Source: Campylobacteraceae bacterium (GTDB lineage: Bacteria > Campylobacterota > Campylobacteria > Campylobacterales > Sulfurospirillaceae). From it: a stretch of DNA of 6,452 nucleotides. The position numbers and the translations under genes were made by a program. The DNA lies in NCBI GenBank assembly GCA_027040375.1, contig JALUMJ010000194.1, positions 1-6,452 on the forward strand, written 5' to 3'. Positions 1 through 6,113 of the stretch are shown here, piece after piece; the stretch's first letter is position 1, and the number at the start of each line of letters is the position of its first letter. The notes beneath the pieces were generated by a model. It was not told the DNA's origin. It saw only the letters and a list, made by a program, of their open reading frames with translations, and did not search any database.

Positions 1-1
1 T

Positions 2-802
2 TTGAAAATCACAGCTATAATTCCAACCTTTAATAGAGCTACACTAGTTAGTGATGCGATAAATTCCATACTTAATCAAACTTATAGTATCGATGAAATT
101 ATCGTTATAGATGATGGCTCAACTGATAACACGCAGGATATTTTAAAAAAATTTCATGGTATAAAAATTATAAAAACAAAAAATCTAGGTGTTTCACATG
201 CCAGGAATACTGGCATAAGAAATGCTAAAAATAATTGGCTTGCGTTTTTAGACAGTGATGATATATGGCTAAAAGACAAAGCACAAAAACAAGTTGCACT
301 GCATAATAAGGATGCAAATCTAATGTTTTCTCATACAGGTGAAAGATGGCTGAGAGATGGCAAAGAGATAAAATATCCAAAATCACTCAAAAAACCGCAA
401 GGAGAGTGTTTTTTACAAAATATCTCTACATGTAAGATTGCGGCTAGCTCTGTTTTGATAAACAAAAAGGTATTTGATACTGTGGGATTGTTTGATGAGA
501 GTTTGAGCGTTTGTGAAGATTATGATATGTGGCTTAGAATTTTATATGATTATCAAATCGCTCTTGTTAAGAGTGAATGTATCATAAAAAAAGCTGGGCA
601 TTCTCAATTGTCATCTACAATTTTTGCTATTGACAGATATCACATATATACGCTTCAAAAATTTTTGGGTACAAGATTTTCAAATGAGGTTAAAGATGAA
701 ATCATAAGAAAATGCAATATTTTGATAAAAGGAGCTATAAAGCACAACAATCAAGAGATTTTAAAACAATATTTAAAAGTGATAAGGAATATACAAAACT
801 AA
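2..802 (+). CDS. Family 2 glycosyltransferase (GT-A fold), possibly cut by a few residues at the 5' edge
   Basis: This is probably a cytoplasmic glycosyltransferase that moves a sugar from a nucleotide-sugar donor during surface polysaccharide, LPS-type or protein glycan synthesis. The 266-residue frame opens with the family's usual first strand, ITAIIPTFNR (residues 3-12). It continues with the nucleotide-binding segment IDDGSTDNT (36-44), the metal-binding DXD-type motif DSDD (84-87) and the late acidic motif CEDYDMWLRI (171-180), whose ED is the likely catalytic-base region. A short AGHSQLS element (198-204) resembles the GGHSDQLS seen in related enzymes. No membrane segment is evident, and the length suits a single-domain enzyme. 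The first usable start is a TTG at base 2. Because the frame stays open to the window edge, a start slightly upstream is possible. The acceptor and donor cannot be told from the sequence. It is the only plus-strand gene here and converges on dctM, overlapping it by 30 bp, so it belongs to a different transcription unit. Confidence 0.9.
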   Translation: MKITAIIPTFNRATLVSDAINSILNQTYSIDEIIVIDDGSTDNTQDILKKFHGIKIIKTKNLGVSHARNTGIRNAKNNWLAFLDSDDIWLKDKAQKQVALHNKDANLMFSHTGERWLRDGKEIKYPKSLKKPQGECFLQNISTCKIAASSVLINKKVFDTVGLFDESLSVCEDYDMWLRILYDYQIALVKSECIIKKAGHSQLSSTIFAIDRYHIYTLQKFLGTRFSNEVKDEIIRKCNILIKGAIKHNNQEILKQYLKVIRNIQN

Positions 803-2044
803 ATCTTGCCAAAACCACATAAGCACTGCCGTACTTAGCATTATAAGTACAAAAGGCCACACACCCCTAACTATCTCTGTTATTTTTGCATTGGAAATTG
901 CTTGTATGATAAATAGATTCATGCCAACTGGTGGAGTGATAAGTGCAGTCTCAATCAATATAACAAAAAACAGACCAAACCAAATGCCGTCTATTCCTTT
1001 TTCCATAATAGCCGGAAACAAAACTGGTACCATAATCAAAAGCATTGACAAGGACTCCAAGAAGAAACCAACTATCAAAAGAACTAAACCTATAGCAAAT
1101 ATAAAAATTGTAGGATTTGTGATGTTTTGTATCAAAAGTTCGGATACATTTTGAGGTATCATATAAAGTGTGATTGCGTATGAAAAGACTTTTGCTCCAG
1201 CTATAATCATAAAAATCATAATAGTAGTCTTTGCCGCATCATAAACTGCCTCTTTTAGTTTTGCAAAATTCATCCTACCCATAGCAAAAGTTACTATCAA
1301 AGACATAACAAAGCCAACCCCTGCACTCTCGGAGGGTGTTGCAATTCCTGCATAAATAGAGCCTATCACAGAGATGGCTACAAATACTGTCGGAAGTGCT
1401 CTTAAACTAGCATCCATCCTTTCCTTCCAAGAAGCTTTTGGGATTTGGTGGTAATTTTTACTAATTTTTGAATAAAGAACACTGTATGTAATAAAAATAA
1501 CTATAAGAAAAAGTCCTGGACCAATACCAGCTAAAAAGAGTTTTGGAATTGAGCTCTCAGATATAACACCATAGATGATAAGAGGGATCGATGGAGGTAT
1601 CATAATGCCAAGTGTGCCACCAGCTGCCAAAAGACCATAAACAAAGTGTCTAGGATAACCTCGTTTAGTCATCTCTGGAATCGCAACTGTACCGATTGTT
1701 GCTGCAGTTGCAACAGATGAGCCAGAAACCGCAGAAAATATACCGCATGAAAGGATAGTAGCAACTCCTAAACCGCCAGGGAGATGTCCCACCCAACTCT
1801 GAACCGCTTCAAACAAATCTTTTCCAACTTTTCCTTTTAGAAGAACATTTGACATAAGTAAAAACATAGGAACCGCAAGAAGTTCAAAGCTATCCATCGT
1901 CCCATAAAGTCTTTGAGGGATTGCATTGAGTGGGAGTGGAAAATATGCTAAAAGAGCAACTCCTAAACCGCCTAATGAAAAAGCCACAGGCACCCTCATA
2001 ACAAGCAGTAAAATTAATATAAAAAGAATTATAAAAGCGCTCAT
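773..2044 (-). CDS. dctM: TRAP transporter large membrane subunit DctM
   Basis: This is the 12-helix-type transport subunit of a tripartite ATP-independent periplasmic (TRAP) transporter, which uses an ion gradient (usually Na+) to import a carboxylate delivered by DctP. From the ATG the protein has 423 residues, the normal family length, and is hydrophobic throughout. Family signatures are visible in order: AVPMFLLMSNVLL (57-69), VSGSSVATAATIG (106-118), GIMIPPSIP (146-154), ATPSESAGVG (235-244), FLESLSMLLIMVP (328-340) and ITPPVGMNLF (369-378). The ATG at 2044-2042 is preferred over an in-frame TTG one codon upstream, because it forms a TGATG junction with the dctQ stop (one shared base), typical of translational coupling. 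A GAAGAGAG stretch just upstream could serve as ribosome binding site. The 3' end overlaps the convergent glycosyltransferase gene. Separate DctQ and DctM genes show it is not the fused DctQM type. Confidence 0.96.
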   Translation of the reverse strand: MSAFIILFILILLLVMRVPVAFSLGGLGVALLAYFPLPLNAIPQRLYGTMDSFELLAVPMFLLMSNVLLKGKVGKDLFEAVQSWVGHLPGGLGVATILSCGIFSAVSGSSVATAATIGTVAIPEMTKRGYPRHFVYGLLAAGGTLGIMIPPSIPLIIYGVISESSIPKLFLAGIGPGLFLIVIFITYSVLYSKISKNYHQIPKASWKERMDASLRALPTVFVAISVIGSIYAGIATPSESAGVGFVMSLIVTFAMGRMNFAKLKEAVYDAAKTTIMIFMIIAGAKVFSYAITLYMIPQNVSELLIQNITNPTIFIFAIGLVLLIVGFFLESLSMLLIMVPVLFPAIMEKGIDGIWFGLFFVILIETALITPPVGMNLFIIQAISNAKITEIVRGVWPFVLIMLSTAVLMWFWQDLVLYIPYHF

Positions 2045-2559
2045 CAAATACTCTCTTCTATCATCTCTTTGGTGCTATTTGGATCGATTCCAACTGTCCA
2101 AACTTTTACAATCTCTATAACAGCTTGAAATAGTAAAATTAGAAATCCAACCCAAATTGAAGCTTGAGTAAACCACTTGGGCAATGCTAAGAAGGTATCA
2201 GTTGTATGTCCTTTAAGAGTAGAATCAAGCCAAATTTGAAATCCATAATACACAGTAATCACACTAAAACCTATGATAACTAACAAAGAAAATGTTTCTA
2301 ATATCTTTCGAATAGTGGAATCTGGATTTTTGAAAGCCAAATCTATAACTATCATATCTTTATGCTTTAGGGCAAATGCTACACCTATGTAAGCTGCCCA
2401 AATTTGTGTTACTGAAGAAACTTCATCCACCCAAATAGTTGGACTATTAAACGCATACCTCACTAAAACTTCATAAGTTACAATTATACCTATAAAGAAA
2501 AAAAGCCAAGCGGATAATTTTCCAAAAAATTCTGTTATATTTTCAACTGTTTTTATCAT
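2044..2559 (-). CDS. dctQ: TRAP transporter small membrane subunit DctQ
   Basis: This is the small four-helix inner-membrane subunit that pairs with DctM and is thought to help it dock the loaded binding protein. The 171-residue product has four hydrophobic segments at about 13-35, 50-65, 86-110 and 131-155. The DctQ signature follows helix 1: EVLVRYAFNSP (30-40) and then the WVDE motif (43-46). The HKDMIVIDL stretch (66-74) between helices 2 and 3 is also typical. The length is within the usual 160-200 residues. The start is an ATG at 2559-2557 with only a weak purine-rich site (AAAAGA) in front, lying directly behind the dctP-dctQ stem-loop. This suggests lower translation than dctP. Its TGA overlaps the dctM ATG by one base, so the two membrane subunits are likely made in a fixed ratio. 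Confidence 0.95.
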   Translation of the reverse strand: MIKTVENITEFFGKLSAWLFFFIGIIVTYEVLVRYAFNSPTIWVDEVSSVTQIWAAYIGVAFALKHKDMIVIDLAFKNPDSTIRKILETFSLLVIIGFSVITVYYGFQIWLDSTLKGHTTDTFLALPKWFTQASIWVGFLILLFQAVIEIVKVWTVGIDPNSTKEMIEESI

Positions 2560-2571
2560 ACAAATCTTTTA

Positions 2572-2599
2572 TCAACAGAGTGCTAATGCACTCTGCTAA
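2572..2599 (-). promoter_or_regulatory. Stem-loop between dctP and dctQ, likely mRNA-stabilising or attenuating hairpin
   Basis: Bases 2576-2583 and 2588-2595 are a perfect 8-bp inverted repeat (CAGAGTGC / GCACTCTG) around a 4-base loop. In minus-strand RNA the stem can extend by four more pairs (G-U, A-U, U-G, U-A) to 12 bp. In plus-strand RNA the two wobbles would be C-A mismatches, so the structure favours the TRAP transcript. It starts 8 nt after the dctP stop and ends 12 nt before the dctQ ATG. No U-run follows it on the minus strand, so it is not a classic intrinsic terminator. It more likely protects the 3' end of dctP mRNA or causes partial termination, raising DctP over DctQM. No free energy was calculated. 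Confidence 0.65.
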
Positions 2600-2607
2600 A
2601 TTATTTT

Positions 2608-3609
2608 TTATTTTCCAGCTTCATCTTCGTGAGCCGCTTTTATAACTTCATCAGCCATTGGACCTACTGCTTTTCTATATCTTGCAACTACAGGTTTTTT
2701 TATAGTATCTTCCCATACTTTTCTCTGGGCATCTGTTAGTCTTATAACATTCATCTTGCTTTCTAAATCTTTTGCCATCTTATCTTCACCAGAATACACC
2801 TCATCTCTAAGATGTTTTTCAACAATGGCAGAAGCATCGAGGATTACTTTTTGATTTTTAGCTGAGAGTGAATTAAAAAACTTATTATTTATAATCGCTA
2901 CAAATTCTATGATGCTATCATATGAAAGCGTAACATTTTTCATAACTTCGTACAATTTTCTACTTTTCACACCTGAAAGTCCAGTCATACCAACATCAAC
3001 TGCGTGTTGTTGATATGCTAAAAACTGCTTTGAACCAGACATTATAGTTGGCACTCCACCAGCTGCTTCAACAGTCCATCCAAGTACTTTTCCATAAGTT
3101 CTAACTTTTTTATCTTTTAAATCTGATGGTAATCTGATAGGCTTACCATTGTTTAGATACACATTGTGTCCATAAGCTTGCCACCATAATATTTTAGCAC
3201 CTGTCTCTTTTAAAATAGCATTGTCCAAGATTGTTCTCATTTTTGAGCCACTTTTGACTGCTTTTCTCAAACCTGCTTCATCTTTAAAGAAAAACGGCAA
3301 ACTAACAACATCAACAGCAGGAACTGAACCAGTAAATCTTCCCATAAAAGCAGTTCCAGCCTCTATAGCTCCACTTCCTACGGCTCCTGGAACTTGCTTA
3401 TCTTTATAAAGTTGCGCTGATGGAAATATAAGAACTTTTACTTCACCATTAGTTCCTTTTTCAACTAATTTCTTAAACTCTTGCCAATTTTTACCAAGTG
3501 AATGAGATATAGGCAACTGTAAAGTTACCCTCATAGTTTTTGCTGCATTTAAAGCACTTGACATTCCAACAAGCACTATTGCACTTAAGAGTATATTTTT
3601 AAGTTTCAT
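2608..3609 (-). CDS. dctP: TRAP transporter periplasmic solute-binding protein DctP
   Basis: This is the secreted extracytoplasmic receptor that binds the substrate carboxylate and hands it to DctQM. The 333-residue length is typical. Residues 1-23 form a Sec signal peptide: basic KLK, a hydrophobic ILLSAIVLVGM core, and SSALNAA with cleavage likely after Ala22 or Ala23. The mature part shows the DctP layout: FPSAQL (62-67), a VVSLPFFF segment (101-108), then KDKKVRTYG (165-173), whose Arg170 matches the conserved arginine that clamps the substrate carboxylate in SiaP-type proteins. The usual E-x-Y-x-ALQ-x-G-x-VDG region is divergent here (KQFLAYQQHAVDVGMTG, 194-210), so the ligand may not be one of the well-studied C4-dicarboxylates or sialic acid. 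The ATG at 3609 has a strong AAGGA ribosome binding site 6 nt upstream and its own promoter. It leads the TRAP operon and lies next to the CoA-transferase and lyase genes, which hint at an organic acid substrate. Confidence 0.95.
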   Translation of the reverse strand: MKLKNILLSAIVLVGMSSALNAAKTMRVTLQLPISHSLGKNWQEFKKLVEKGTNGEVKVLIFPSAQLYKDKQVPGAVGSGAIEAGTAFMGRFTGSVPAVDVVSLPFFFKDEAGLRKAVKSGSKMRTILDNAILKETGAKILWWQAYGHNVYLNNGKPIRLPSDLKDKKVRTYGKVLGWTVEAAGGVPTIMSGSKQFLAYQQHAVDVGMTGLSGVKSRKLYEVMKNVTLSYDSIIEFVAIINNKFFNSLSAKNQKVILDASAIVEKHLRDEVYSGEDKMAKDLESKMNVIRLTDAQRKVWEDTIKKPVVARYRKAVGPMADEVIKAAHEDEAGK

Positions 3610-3615
3610 ATTTTT

Positions 3616-3620
3616 TCCTT
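3616..3620 (-). promoter_or_regulatory. Strong Shine-Dalgarno site of dctP
   Basis: AAGGA on the minus strand lies 6 nt before the dctP ATG. It is clearly better than the sites before dctQ and dctM, in line with a need for excess binding protein. It also fixes the dctP start. Confidence 0.75.
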
Positions 3621-3642
3621 TTAAAATTTAGATAGATTTTAT

Positions 3643-3670
3643 CTTATAATAAAATATACTAACTTGTCAA
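3643..3670 (-). promoter_or_regulatory. Sigma-70-type promoter of the dctPQM operon
   Basis: On the minus strand a perfect -35 hexamer TTGACA (3670-3665) is followed after 16 bases by TATAAG (3648-3643) as -10. Transcription would start near 3636, giving a leader of about 25-30 nt before dctP that includes the AAGGA site. A/T tracts (3671-3699), including a tandem AAAATTTT repeat, lie directly upstream and could act as an UP element. A full TTGACA is notable because many Campylobacterota housekeeping promoters have a weak or absent -35 box. The match is by eye only. Confidence 0.6.
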
Positions 3671-3740
3671 TAATTTTTATAAAATTTTAAAATTTTAAAC
3701 AATAAAGTTTCAAATAGTAACATAATTGTTTTACACTAGT

Positions 3741-4937
3741 CTAAATAACACCTTCAGATTTCATTTTATCCATCTCTTCATCACTAAAACCCAACATATT
3801 TTGATAGATTTCTTTGTTGTTTGCGCCTAAGCTTAAACCAGCCCATTTTATCTTTCCTGGAGTTTTACTAAATTTTGGTATGATGCCTGGCACTTTTAAA
3901 TCATCTTTGTCATTTATTTTCACAGTTTCGATCATCTGCCTTGCTTCAAAATGAGCATCATTAAACATGTCTTCGACATTATAAATCTTTCCAGCTGGAA
4001 TTTGATATTTATCTAAAATTACAAGTGCATCTTCTATACTCATAGTTTTTGTCCAAGCCTCTATCTGTTCATCTATGTATTTCATGTTAGCAGCTCTTCC
4101 ATCATTTGATTTAAACTCTTCGTTTTGTGCCAAATCTTCACGATTAATAGCTTGGCATAAACGAGCAAATATACTATCTCCGTTTGCTCCGATGGCGATA
4201 TATTTTTCATCTCCACATAGGTAGATATTTGAAGGTGCGATTCCAGGAAGCGTGTTTCCACTTCTCTCCCTTATAAATTTAAATTGGTCAAACTCAGGCA
4301 CCATACTTTCCATCAAACTAAAAATGGCTTCATATAAAGCTACATCTATATACTGCCCATCTCCGCCACCGATATCACGATGATAAAGTGCCATCATGGA
4401 ACTCATAACAGCATATATGGCAGCTATAGAATCTCCTATGCTGATTCCAGTTCTAACTGGTGGCAAATCAGGATAACCGCTAAGATATCTGATACCGCCC
4501 ATCGCCTCACCGATACTTCCAAACCCTGGTTTTGAGCTATAAGGACCATATTGACCATACCCTGAGATTCTTACCATTATGATTTTTGGATTTATCTTTT
4601 TTAAATCTTCATATCCTATTCCCCACTTTTCCAAGGTTCCAGGTTTAAAATTTTCGATGATAATATCAACTTCTTTAGCTAGTTTTTTGATGATTTTGGC
4701 ACCCTCTTCTACTCTTAAATTCAAAGTGATGCATTTTTTATTTCTTGATTGCACATACCACCAAAGAGAAGTTCCATCTTTTAACATTCTCCACTTACGA
4801 AGTGGGTCGCCTTTTTTCGGAGGCTCTACTTTGATAACTTCAGCTCCAAAATCACCAAAAAGCCTACCTGCAAATGGTCCTGCTATCAAGCTTCCTAACT
4901 CTAAAACTTTTACTCCATCTAATGGCTGCTTGCTCAT
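3741..4937 (-). CDS. Class III (CaiB/BaiF family) CoA-transferase
   Basis: This is a cytoplasmic enzyme that moves CoA between carboxylic acids, forming the substrate's CoA thioester without spending ATP. The 398 residues span the complete family length. The N-terminus VLELGSLIAGPFAGRLFGDFG (11-31) with the following AEVIKVEPP is the typical CoA-binding start, and NLR (73-75) and IENFKPG (94-100) are family landmarks. Asp169 in ISIGDS aligns with the catalytic aspartate that forms the aspartyl-CoA intermediate in formyl-CoA transferase, even at the same number. The GFGSIGEA segment (138-145) lacks the histidine used by alpha-methylacyl-CoA racemases, so a transferase is favoured. The start is the ATG at 4937, overlapping the lyase stop as ATGA with AGGAG 7 nt upstream. 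Together with the lyase it suggests a succinyl-CoA:dicarboxylate CoA-transferase, similar in role to human SUGCT (glutarate/HMG); the true donor and acceptor are not shown by the sequence. Confidence 0.93.
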   Translation of the reverse strand: MSKQPLDGVKVLELGSLIAGPFAGRLFGDFGAEVIKVEPPKKGDPLRKWRMLKDGTSLWWYVQSRNKKCITLNLRVEEGAKIIKKLAKEVDIIIENFKPGTLEKWGIGYEDLKKINPKIIMVRISGYGQYGPYSSKPGFGSIGEAMGGIRYLSGYPDLPPVRTGISIGDSIAAIYAVMSSMMALYHRDIGGGDGQYIDVALYEAIFSLMESMVPEFDQFKFIRERSGNTLPGIAPSNIYLCGDEKYIAIGANGDSIFARLCQAINREDLAQNEEFKSNDGRAANMKYIDEQIEAWTKTMSIEDALVILDKYQIPAGKIYNVEDMFNDAHFEARQMIETVKINDKDDLKVPGIIPKFSKTPGKIKWAGLSLGANNKEIYQNMLGFSDEEMDKMKSEGVI

Positions 4938-5851
4938 CCTTTTTCTCCTGTACTACAACTATCAACATATGCCATATGGCTTGTTAAGATAGGTTTGATT
5001 TTTTCTTTTACTATTTTAACTGTATTTAACAATTTATCTAATTTTACACCTGTTTTTATATCCATATTTTCTAACATATTTACTAAATCTTCACTTGCTA
5101 TATTGCCAGCGGCTCCTGGGGCAAAAGGACAACCTCCCAAGCCTCCAAGGGCTGATTCAAAAGTTCTAACTCCGCATTGCAAAGCACTTAACACATTTGC
5201 AAGCCCCATGCCTCTTGTGTCATGAAGATGCAAAGCAAAGTCTATATCTTTAAAATCTTTTTTGAGCTCTTTTAAAACCACAGACATTTGTCTTGGATTA
5301 GCGACGCCTATGGTATCAGCTAAAGTAAAGTTATCAACTCCTACATGTAAGCCTTGTTCTATCATCCACTTCACCTGCTCTATAGCAATATCTCCTTCAT
5401 AAGGACACCCAAAAACAGTGGCGATAGCAAGATTTATCTTCAAATCTGGATATGTGTCTTTCAACTCTTTTAATCCATCAAATGATTCTCTAGGAGTTCT
5501 TTTCACATTTGCTCTGTTATGAGCCTTGCTAGCTGAGATGACATAAGTAACTTCTCTTATACCTAACTCATAAGCGGCTTTTGCTCCAAAAAGATTTGGT
5601 ACAAGAGCATTGAAAATCACATTTTTATCATCATATTTTTGAAGAAGAGTTTGCACAATCTCTTTTGCGTCTTTCATCTGAGGAATCGCTTTTGGATGCA
5701 CAAATGATGTAATTTCAATCTTTTTAAAATTAGACTTGATTAAACCATCTATTATCTGCAACTTCAGTTCTGTTGGAATCCACTCTTTTATACTTTGAAA
5801 TCCGTCTCTTGGACCTACTTCTACAATTCTTACATCTTTTGGTAATTTCAT
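4934..5851 (-). CDS. HMG-CoA lyase family protein (DRE-TIM metallolyase)
   Basis: This is predicted to cleave a 3-hydroxy-3-methyl-acyl-CoA, with 3-hydroxy-3-methylglutaryl-CoA (to acetyl-CoA plus acetoacetate) as the family prototype. The 305-residue TIM-barrel enzyme keeps every key residue I can check: EVGPRDGFQ (11-19) with the catalytic Arg15 and metal-binding Asp16, ADTIG (178-182), the metal ligands His208 and His210 in HLHDTRGMG, the catalytic-loop Cys241 in GGCPFAPGAAGN, and metal ligand Asn250. An active lyase is therefore expected. The frame extends to an ATG at 5899, but that start would overlap flhX by 47 nt and add a non-homologous tail. The ATG at 5851 gives the family's usual N-terminus and begins 1 nt after the flhX stop. 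No leucine-degradation genes (acyl-CoA dehydrogenase, biotin carboxylase) are nearby, so a leucine role is unlikely. A citramalyl-CoA-type or other branched hydroxyacyl-CoA substrate is possible. It overlaps the CoA-transferase gene by 4 nt (ATGA). Confidence 0.9.
   Translation of the reverse strand: MKLPKDVRIVEVGPRDGFQSIKEWIPTELKLQIIDGLIKSNFKKIEITSFVHPKAIPQMKDAKEIVQTLLQKYDDKNVIFNALVPNLFGAKAAYELGIREVTYVISASKAHNRANVKRTPRESFDGLKELKDTYPDLKINLAIATVFGCPYEGDIAIEQVKWMIEQGLHVGVDNFTLADTIGVANPRQMSVVLKELKKDFKDIDFALHLHDTRGMGLANVLSALQCGVRTFESALGGLGGCPFAPGAAGNIASEDLVNMLENMDIKTGVKLDKLLNTVKIVKEKIKPILTSHMAYVDSCSTGEKG
4945..4949 (-). promoter_or_regulatory. Shine-Dalgarno site of the CoA-transferase gene
   Basis: AGGAG on the minus strand lies inside the last codons of the lyase gene, 7 nt before the CoA-transferase ATG. 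It supports the chosen start and coupled translation across the ATGA overlap. Confidence 0.7.
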
Positions 5852-5852
5852 A

Positions 5853-6113
5853 CTACTCTTTCTTGGTAATTTTATATACAAAACTAAAAACTTCAGCAAC
5901 AGCTTTGTATAGATTTTCTGGTATATCTTTGTCTATCTCTACTTTACTTAAAAGCTCGACCAAATCTTCATCTTTCTTGATAGGAAGATTATATTCTTGG
6001 GCAATTTTTATAATATTTTTTGCAGTCTCTCCCTTGCCTTTTGCTTTTACCTTTGGCGCACTATCTTTGTCTTTATCGTACTTAAGAGCTACAGCTTTTT
6101 TTATTTTAGACAT
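5853..6113 (-). CDS. flhX: Stand-alone FlhB C-terminal-domain protein (FlhX/FhlB, YlqH-like)
   Basis: This small cytoplasmic protein resembles the C-terminal half (FlhBcc) of the flagellar type III export switch FlhB. Of its 86 residues, KKAVALKYDKDKDSAPKV (5-22) matches the strand that follows the NPTH self-cleavage site in FlhB. The remainder follows the FlhBcc pattern: KGKGETAKNIIKIAQE (25-40), NLPI (42-45), and IPENLYKAVAEVFSFVY (64-80). The NPTH motif is replaced by SKIKK, so the protein is born in the form of the cleaved fragment and needs no autocleavage. In Helicobacter pylori the homologue HP1575 (FlhX) can stand in for the FlhB C-terminal domain. The N-terminal four-helix membrane domain of FlhB is absent by nature, not through truncation: the ATG at 6113 overlaps the upstream FliK-like gene by 8 nt, and AGGAG/GAGGG lies upstream at a rather long spacing. 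The gene symbol follows H. pylori usage; its exact role in this organism is not established. Confidence 0.88.
   Translation of the reverse strand: MSKIKKAVALKYDKDKDSAPKVKAKGKGETAKNIIKIAQEYNLPIKKDEDLVELLSKVEIDKDIPENLYKAVAEVFSFVYKITKKE

Larger units (their letters stand above)
3610..3740. other. AT-rich intergenic region between the CoA-transferase gene and dctP
   Basis: This is the only sizeable gap between genes in the window (131 bp) and is strongly A+T rich. It holds the dctP leader, the promoter, the A/T tracts upstream of it (AAAATTTT twice in tandem at 3681-3696) and a loose dyad at 3694-3714 (TTTAAAC, six bases, GTTTCAAA) about 24 bp upstream of the -35 box. No convincing terminator follows the CoA-transferase stop: only a weak, bulged GTAA...TTAC pairing without a U-run is seen. 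Read-through from the upstream genes into dctPQM is therefore possible. No small ORF or RNA gene was recognised. Confidence 0.7.

Noticed and set aside
831..850. Perfect 7-bp inverted repeat GTACTTA/TAAGTAC as a terminator for the glycosyltransferase gene
   Set aside because: It lies inside the dctM coding region, is AT-rich, and is followed on the plus strand by AAAAGG rather than a T-run. It is probably chance.
2045..2047. TTG start for dctM
   Set aside because: It is directly followed by an ATG that makes a TGATG junction with dctQ; the ATG is the better start.
3681..3696. Tandem AAAATTTT as a repeat array or mobile-element trace
   Set aside because: There are only two copies in AT-rich DNA next to a promoter; an UP-element-like tract is the simpler reading.
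3741..4937. Alpha-methylacyl-CoA racemase instead of CoA-transferase
   Set aside because: The catalytic histidine position of racemases is not kept (GFGSIGEA), while the transferase aspartate is present.
4579..4992. Plus-strand open frame of 137 codons opposite the CoA-transferase and lyase genes
   Set aside because: It is antisense to well-supported genes, shows no recognisable domain, and has no convincing ribosome binding site.
5852..5899. Upstream start of the lyase adding 16 residues
   Set aside because: It would overlap flhX by 47 nt and the extra residues do not resemble the family N-terminus, whereas the ATG at 5851 gives a normal start.
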